Below, in pieces: positions 6,303 through 9,643 of a stretch of 9,643 nucleotides of DNA. Source of the DNA: Spirochaetia bacterium (GTDB lineage: Bacteria; Spirochaetota; Spirochaetia; Sphaerochaetales; Sphaerochaetaceae); contig SABI01000087.1 in NCBI GenBank assembly GCA_009929055.1, positions 1 to 9,643 on the forward strand, written 5' to 3'. Position numbers and translations under genes: made by a program. Within the stretch, counting starts at the first letter, position 1. Each line of letters starts with the position of its first letter. The notes beneath the pieces are model-generated. The model saw only the letters and a list, made by a program, of their open reading frames with translations, had not been told where the DNA came from and did not search any database.

Positions 6303-7133
6303 ATGAAAATAGTTGATGCAGTTTTTGTTTATCAGATGAAAAATAAGAATGAGCTTAAATGGCATGGAAGAACACATAGCCATGGGAAGAATCAATATGA
6401 GATTCATTATTTTTTAGGGGGAGAAGGCTATTTTATAGATGGAAGAACTACATATATAATTAATCCTGGAGTGATGTTTGTCTCTTTGCCACAAATAGTT
6501 CACACCATTAAGACAGCAGAGGATAATCCTATCACCTATTATGCAATACTATTACACATTGAAGATGAAGAGAAAGAATTACAACGCCTTTTTGAAGAGC
6601 AAAAAGATAAACGACCTTATAACATAGGGACCAATTATCGTTTTTTCTTTGAAGAAATTAAAGAAAAAGCCCTCTCAGCTTCTCACAACAGACGTCAGAG
6701 CGCATGCCATCAAATAGCTTCCCTCATCTACCTTGTCCAAGATGGAGGGAAAGGATTAACAACCGATAGTGATTCAAGACACCTCGAAAAGGCCTTACGG
6801 ATTATGCAAACTCATGTGATGGATAACCTCACCCTTTTCGATTTAGCTCAAGAGTTAAACCTTACTGAATCATATTTTATTCGTTTATTTGGACAGAGAA
6901 TGCAGCAAACCCCAATGAAGTATTACATGAAATTAAAAATAGAAGCGGCAAGTGCCCTTCTTACTTGCACCGATTTAAGTGTTAAAGAAATAGCAGCTAA
7001 ACTCTGTTTTAGTAGTGAATTTCACTTCTCAAAGCAGTTTAAATCAAAAACAGGTCTTGCCCCCACCTACTATAGGAGAAATTATCTTCAACAGATAGGA
7101 CCTCATACTCATCATGTATTAGAAGATAATTAG
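6303..7133 (+). CDS. AraC-family transcriptional regulator, probable xylose regulator
   Basis: Sugar-responsive DNA-binding protein with a cupin-like sensing domain and a C-terminal AraC/XylS domain. The 276 residues are typical of the two-domain type. N-terminal part: a beta-rich ligand domain with HSHGKNQYEIHYFLGGEGYF at 25-44 and INPGVMFVSLPQIVHTI at 53-69. C-terminal part: first helix-turn-helix around 177-197 (LTLFDLAQELNLTESYFIRL), second around 225-247 (LSVKEIAAKLCFSSEFHFSK), ending in the family signature GLAPTYYRR at 251-259. A stop codon two codons upstream excludes a longer protein. No ribosome site precedes the ATG, and the next Met (residue 12) has none either. Divergent from xylB, so it probably activates xylBA in response to xylose; this is inferred from position only. 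Its last 15 bases overlap the end of lrgB on the opposite strand. Confidence 0.9.
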   Translation: MKIVDAVFVYQMKNKNELKWHGRTHSHGKNQYEIHYFLGGEGYFIDGRTTYIINPGVMFVSLPQIVHTIKTAEDNPITYYAILLHIEDEEKELQRLFEEQKDKRPYNIGTNYRFFFEEIKEKALSASHNRRQSACHQIASLIYLVQDGGKGLTTDSDSRHLEKALRIMQTHVMDNLTLFDLAQELNLTESYFIRLFGQRMQQTPMKYYMKLKIEAASALLTCTDLSVKEIAAKLCFSSEFHFSKQFKSKTGLAPTYYRRNYLQQIGPHTHHVLEDN

Positions 7134-7799
7134 TGAAATAATTACGCTCATTATCCCAGTAAAGAAAATAGCAATCCCACTCATAGCCCCCTCTACTTCT
7201 CCATACTCAAACGCTTTAGCTGTCCCTATTGCGTGAGAAGAGATCCCAAAAGAGAGACCAATAATCACAGGATCTTTTATCCTAGTGAGTCTTACAATTA
7301 TAGGCCCCACCACAATTCCAGTAAATCCAGTAAACAGCACAGCCATTATAGTAATAGAGGGAGTCCCTTGTAATAATTCGCTTAATTCAATTGCAATAGC
7401 AGTTGTAACTGATTTTGGAATGAGAGAAGCTTCTAATACCTGTGGTAGATCAAATAGACGAGAAAGGAGAAGAACACTTCCAATAGAGACAGCACTTCCT
7501 ACGATAGAGCCTACAAGAATTGGAATGAAATATTTTTTTACATAAGAAATCTCTATATAGACCCCATAGGAGAGGGCAATTGTTGCCGGAACAATCATAA
7601 ATTGGAGACCATAAGCCCCCTTCATGTAAGAATCAAAAGGGATTTTAAAAAGTAAGAGAATAGAGATGATGAAAAGAGAGGCAACAAGCATCTCATTTGC
7701 GATAGATATCTTTACTCTCTTAGAGACATACTTACCTATACTATATGCAATGAGGGTTAGTGATAGACCAAAGAAGGGGGAGGTGTAGATTGTATTCAT
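7119..7799 (-). CDS. lrgB: LrgB/CidB-family membrane protein
   Basis: Polytopic inner-membrane protein that works with LrgA. The family was first described as a modulator of murein hydrolase export and autolysis; homologous pairs in Bacillus subtilis (PftAB) and some streptococci have been linked to pyruvate transport. The 226 residues are full length and mostly hydrophobic, with roughly six or seven membrane segments. Family motifs are present: VPATIALSYGVY at 70-81; EASLIPKSVTTAIAIE at 123-138; GFTGIVVGP at 158-166; and the conserved SSHAIGTAKAFEYGEVEGA at 187-205. The start overlaps the lrgA stop as ATGA and has no good Shine-Dalgarno at normal distance, implying translational coupling. 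The 3' end overlaps the AraC-family gene by 15 bases on the opposite strand, leaving no room for an intergenic terminator. Confidence 0.92.
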   Translation of the reverse strand: MNTIYTSPFFGLSLTLIAYSIGKYVSKRVKISIANEMLVASLFIISILLLFKIPFDSYMKGAYGLQFMIVPATIALSYGVYIEISYVKKYFIPILVGSIVGSAVSIGSVLLLSRLFDLPQVLEASLIPKSVTTAIAIELSELLQGTPSITIMAVLFTGFTGIVVGPIIVRLTRIKDPVIIGLSFGISSHAIGTAKAFEYGEVEGAMSGIAIFFTGIMSVIISLIIF

Positions 7800-8161
7800 C
7801 TATTATGTTGACCCCTATTCATAAGAAAGAGTGTAAAACGGATAGCACTACTACTCGCTATAAATGTACATATGGTTGCTAATACTGCAATGAGGGCAAA
7901 TTTTAAAAGATAACCCTCTAACATATAGATATATTGGATGACAGAAATCGTTGGAACTACAAAAAATAGCCCCATATACTTAATCAATGTTTTTGATAAC
8001 AGGGCAATACTTTCACTTTTGACAACTTTAAAAAGGAGTAGTAAGAATAAGAGAACCATCGAAATAATAGGGGCAGGAAAAGCAAAAGGGAGGGTGATTT
8101 GAATAAAAACCCCAGCTAATGCAATACATGCAAAGAAAACAATTTGATAAAATAGAGTCAT
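7796..8161 (-). CDS. lrgA: LrgA/CidA-family holin-like membrane protein
   Basis: Small membrane partner of LrgB, thought to form oligomers in the cytoplasmic membrane; proposed roles are holin-like control of cell lysis or pyruvate transport. The 121 residues give four likely membrane helices (about 4-22, 29-48, 60-79 and 86-106) and a short basic tail (MNRGQHNR). The second and third helices keep the family pattern: LPFAFPAPIISMVLLFLLLL at 24-43 and KYMGLFFVVPTISVIQY at 61-77. Several glycines usual there (as in PGSIIGLLLLF or PPGVGV) are replaced by Ala, Ser or Ile, so this is a divergent member. GAGGAGG four bases upstream supports the ATG. It is the first gene of lrgA-lrgB, divergent from the DeoR-family gene with which it shares a 161-base control region. 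Confidence 0.85.
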   Translation of the reverse strand: MTLFYQIVFFACIALAGVFIQITLPFAFPAPIISMVLLFLLLLFKVVKSESIALLSKTLIKYMGLFFVVPTISVIQYIYMLEGYLLKFALIAVLATICTFIASSSAIRFTLFLMNRGQHNR

Positions 8162-8182
8162 GTAGCCTCCTCTTAGTTAGTT

Positions 8183-8211
8183 AATGTAGCCTTAAATATG
8201 AGAAGAAGCAA
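8183..8211 (-). promoter_or_regulatory. Tentative lrgA promoter
   Basis: On the minus strand, TTGCTT (8206-8211, three of six) and TACATT (8183-8188, four of six) are 17 bases apart. Transcription would begin shortly upstream of the GAGGAGG site. The match is weak; an activator or another start is possible. Confidence 0.3.
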
Positions 8212-8255
8212 GATTATTAGGATAAAAAAAAGTGAGCACATCAAGAATTAATCTG

Positions 8256-8284
8256 TTGACTATGAAAGATAAATGAAATAGAAT
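8256..8284 (+). promoter_or_regulatory. Promoter of the DeoR-family gene
   Basis: TTGACT (8256-8261) and TAGAAT (8279-8284) each match five of six consensus bases and are exactly 17 bases apart. Transcription should start near 8291, leaving a leader of about 32 bases with a weak AGAGAG ribosome site (8311-8316). GAAA boxes overlap both sides of the -10 box, so the promoter is likely self-regulated. Confidence 0.65.
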
Positions 8285-8300
8285 CGAAAGGGAAATGAAA
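8264..8300 (+). repeat. Four GAAA boxes at an 11-base period, candidate DeoR operator
   Basis: GAAA begins at 8264, 8275, 8286 and 8297, an exact 11-base step (about one helical turn), three of them as TGAAA and one as CGAAA. An extra off-phase GAAA lies at 8292. The array covers the promoter spacer, flanks the -10 box and crosses the start site of the DeoR-family gene. Operators of some DeoR-family proteins (AgaR for example) contain tandem TTTC/GAAA boxes, so an autoregulatory operator is a sensible reading. Confidence 0.5.
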
Positions 8301-8322
8301 ACTAAACAAAAGAGAGTATGAA

Positions 8323-9075
8323 ATGGTTGGATTATCCCAAAGAGAAGAACAAATAGTAGAATTACTCGCTCATGAAGGAGAGTTATCAGTAACTCAACTA
8401 AGCGATACTCTTAAAGTCTCTTCTGTAACCATTCGAAACTATTTAAGAAGTTTAGAGGCTAAAGGGGTGATAAACCGTTCCCATGGCTCTGCTATAGCAG
8501 CATACCACCCCCTCTTTATGGAAAAACAATCGAGTAATGCAGAATATAAGAAAAAAATAGCCCAAGTTGCAGCCTCCATGGTGAAAGATGGGGATCGCAT
8601 TATGATCACGAATGGAACTACAAGTGCATTTGTTGCAAAATACCTCTTTGGAAAAAGAGATTTATCGGTAGTAACAAACTCAACCCTCATTTCAGCTTAT
8701 GTAAGGAGCAACCCCAGCATCTCTTTAACCATGGTAGGGGGAGAGTATAGACCATCCGCTGAAGCCCTTGTTGGACCAATAGCCCTTTCTCAACTAGAAA
8801 ACTACCATGTAGATATTACCTTTGCTGGAACTGATGGATTTTCTATCACCCATGGCCTTACTACTCACCTCACAGAGAATGCTGAGATTGTGAGAAAGAT
8901 GGCCTCTCGTGCTACAAAAAAAGTAGTTGTCGTAGATTCCTCAAAATTTAACAATATAGGATTTGTGAAGATATGCAACCTCATAGATGTTGATATCCTC
9001 ATCACAGATAATCGCCTTAATTCCCTAGCTATTGATGAAATATCATCATTGCCTATTGAATTAATAATTGTATAA
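8323..9075 (+). CDS. DeoR-family transcriptional regulator
   Basis: DNA-binding repressor of the DeoR/GlpR family, whose members usually respond to a phosphorylated sugar or similar metabolite. The 250 residues are the standard length. The N-terminal winged helix-turn-helix is at about 4-55 (SQREEQIVELLAHEGELSVT, then TLKVSSVTIRNYLRSLEAKG). The DeoRC sensor domain is at about 75-235, with NGTTSAFVAKYL at 97-108, VVTNSTLISA, MVGGEYRPSAEALVGP, FAGTDGFS and the late signature VVDSSKFNNIGF. The ATG has only a weak AGAGAG ribosome site. A good promoter precedes it, overlaid by a phased GAAA array. It diverges from lrgAB and is followed after 34 bases, without a terminator, by a 2-oxoacid dehydrogenase E2 gene, so it probably controls that operon and perhaps lrgAB. 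The effector is unknown. Confidence 0.92.
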   Translation: MVGLSQREEQIVELLAHEGELSVTQLSDTLKVSSVTIRNYLRSLEAKGVINRSHGSAIAAYHPLFMEKQSSNAEYKKKIAQVAASMVKDGDRIMITNGTTSAFVAKYLFGKRDLSVVTNSTLISAYVRSNPSISLTMVGGEYRPSAEALVGPIALSQLENYHVDITFAGTDGFSITHGLTTHLTENAEIVRKMASRATKKVVVVDSSKFNNIGFVKICNLIDVDILITDNRLNSLAIDEISSLPIELIIV

Positions 9076-9109
9076 AGTTCGTAATTTTTTTATAAGGGAG
9101 AAGTACCAT

Positions 9110-9643
9110 ATGGCCGTAGAAATTGTAATGCCAAAACAGGGAAATTCAGTCGAATCCTGTATCATTCTCAATTGGAAAGTAAAGGTTGGAGAAGCCGTCT
9201 CTGTTGGACAAATTGTCTGTGAAGCAGAAACTGATAAATCAACTATTGATGTAGAAGCTACAAGTGATGGGACAGTTCTCGCCCTTCTTTATGAAGAGGG
9301 TGATGAAGTTCCAGTAATGGCTCCTATGATGGTAGTTGGAGAAAAAGGGGAAAAAGTAGCCCTTCCAACAAAAGAAGAGACAAAAGAAGAAGTTGTTGCC
9401 ACCAAAGAAGAAGTGAAACAAGAACCTGTAGAAGCTCCTGTTCTAGCGAGTCCTGTAGGAGATGGTACAATTGCTTCCCCTAGAGCAAAACATAGTGCAG
9501 CCCATCTTGGTGTCTCTTTGAGTGAAGCCACCGCTACAGGGCCAAAAGGGAGAATCATTGAACGAGATATCCTCACTATAGCTTCTTCAAGACCATCTCT
9601 CTCTCCCCTTGCAAAAGAACAAAGTGCATTAGGGGGACAAGTT
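9110..9643 (+). CDS. Dihydrolipoamide acyltransferase (E2) of a 2-oxoacid dehydrogenase complex, 3' end cut off
   Basis: Core subunit of a pyruvate, acetoin or branched-chain 2-oxoacid dehydrogenase complex. Its swinging lipoyl arm carries the acyl group from E1 to CoA. The 178 visible codons contain an N-terminal lipoyl domain (about 3-78) with the lipoylated Lys43 in ETDKSTIDVEA; a Lys/Glu/Val-rich flexible linker (about 79-115); and a peripheral subunit-binding domain at about 121-155 (IASPRAKHSAAHLGV, then GPKGRIIERDIL), followed by the start of a second linker. The catalytic acyltransferase domain lies beyond the window. AGGGAG nine bases upstream supports the ATG. It follows the DeoR-family gene by 34 bases, probably in one transcript. 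E2 lying directly after the regulator, ahead of any E1 gene, is unlike the usual E1alpha-E1beta-E2-E3 order. Which oxoacid is used cannot be told from the visible part. Confidence 0.93.
   Translation, partial: MAVEIVMPKQGNSVESCIILNWKVKVGEAVSVGQIVCEAETDKSTIDVEATSDGTVLALLYEEGDEVPVMAPMMVVGEKGEKVALPTKEETKEEVVATKEEVKQEPVEAPVLASPVGDGTIASPRAKHSAAHLGVSLSEATATGPKGRIIERDILTIASSRPSLSPLAKEQSALGGQV

Noticed and set aside
5929..6306. Open reading frame of 125 codons on the plus strand across the xylB start
   Set aside because: Antisense shadow of xylB running into the divergent control region; composition follows the complement of the kinase gene and no domain is recognisable.
9068..9096. Promoter-like TTGTAT-17-TATAAG before the E2 gene
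   Set aside because: The start site would fall near 9103, downstream of the E2 Shine-Dalgarno at 9095-9100, so such a transcript would lack its ribosome site.
9289..9576. Open reading frame of 95 codons on the minus strand
   Set aside because: Antisense to the E2 linker and subunit-binding domain; its Ser/Thr/Phe-rich sequence is the complement of the Lys/Glu-rich linker codons.
1..9643. CRISPR arrays, tRNA or rRNA genes, insertion sequences, phage attachment sites, riboswitches
   Set aside because: No regularly spaced long repeats, cloverleaf-like sequences, transposase or integrase motifs, or long structured leaders were seen; the gaps are too short for most of these.

Overview
The window is AT-rich bacterial chromosome carrying ordinary-looking carbohydrate and 2-oxoacid metabolism: nine genes, two of them cut by the window edges. 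Shine-Dalgarno sites are mostly strong (AGGAGG, GGAGG, GAGGAGG). Gaps are short and intrinsic terminators are present. One site fits the catabolite-responsive element consensus of low-GC Firmicutes perfectly. This suits a low-GC Firmicute, or a sugar-fermenting spirochaete with similar signals. Genus cannot be decided from the sequence alone. No RNA genes, insertion sequences, CRISPR arrays or phage genes were seen, and no gene-free stretch exceeds 300 bases.

Layout. (1) 1-812, minus: 5' part of an MtaD/TrzA-type amidohydrolase (nucleoside/adenosine deaminase-like), separated from the next gene by a terminator. (2) 907-3269: L-fucose isomerase (fucI, minus) and L-fucose mutarotase (fucU, plus), divergently transcribed from a 119-base region holding a CRE/LacI-type operator, a second dyad and promoter-like hexamers. 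(3) 3340-6197, minus: a xylB-xylA operon (kinase first) ending at a hairpin it shares with fucU. (4) 6303-7133, plus: an AraC-family regulator divergent from xylB and probably its activator. Its consensus -10 box sits so close to the ATG that the mRNA may be leaderless. (5) 7119-8161, minus: lrgA-lrgB, membrane proteins of the CidA/LrgA and CidB/LrgB families. (6) 8323-9643, plus: a DeoR-family regulator and, 34 bases later, the N-terminal part of a lipoylated E2 acyltransferase of a 2-oxoacid dehydrogenase complex.

How it fits together. FucU and FucI interconvert and isomerise L-fucose or D-arabinose. XylA and XylB take D-xylose to D-xylulose 5-phosphate. No fuculokinase, fuculose-phosphate aldolase or sugar transporter is in view. 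On the right, lrgAB diverges from deoR-E2. Some LrgAB-type proteins are pyruvate transporters, so this half may be a pyruvate uptake and oxidation unit. The shared control region contains four GAAA boxes at an exact 11-base period laid over the deoR promoter, a good candidate DeoR operator.

I found no clear sign of an unprecedented system. The strongest leads are the phased GAAA array, the possible pyruvate module, and two genes with -10-to-ATG geometry suggesting leaderless transcripts.
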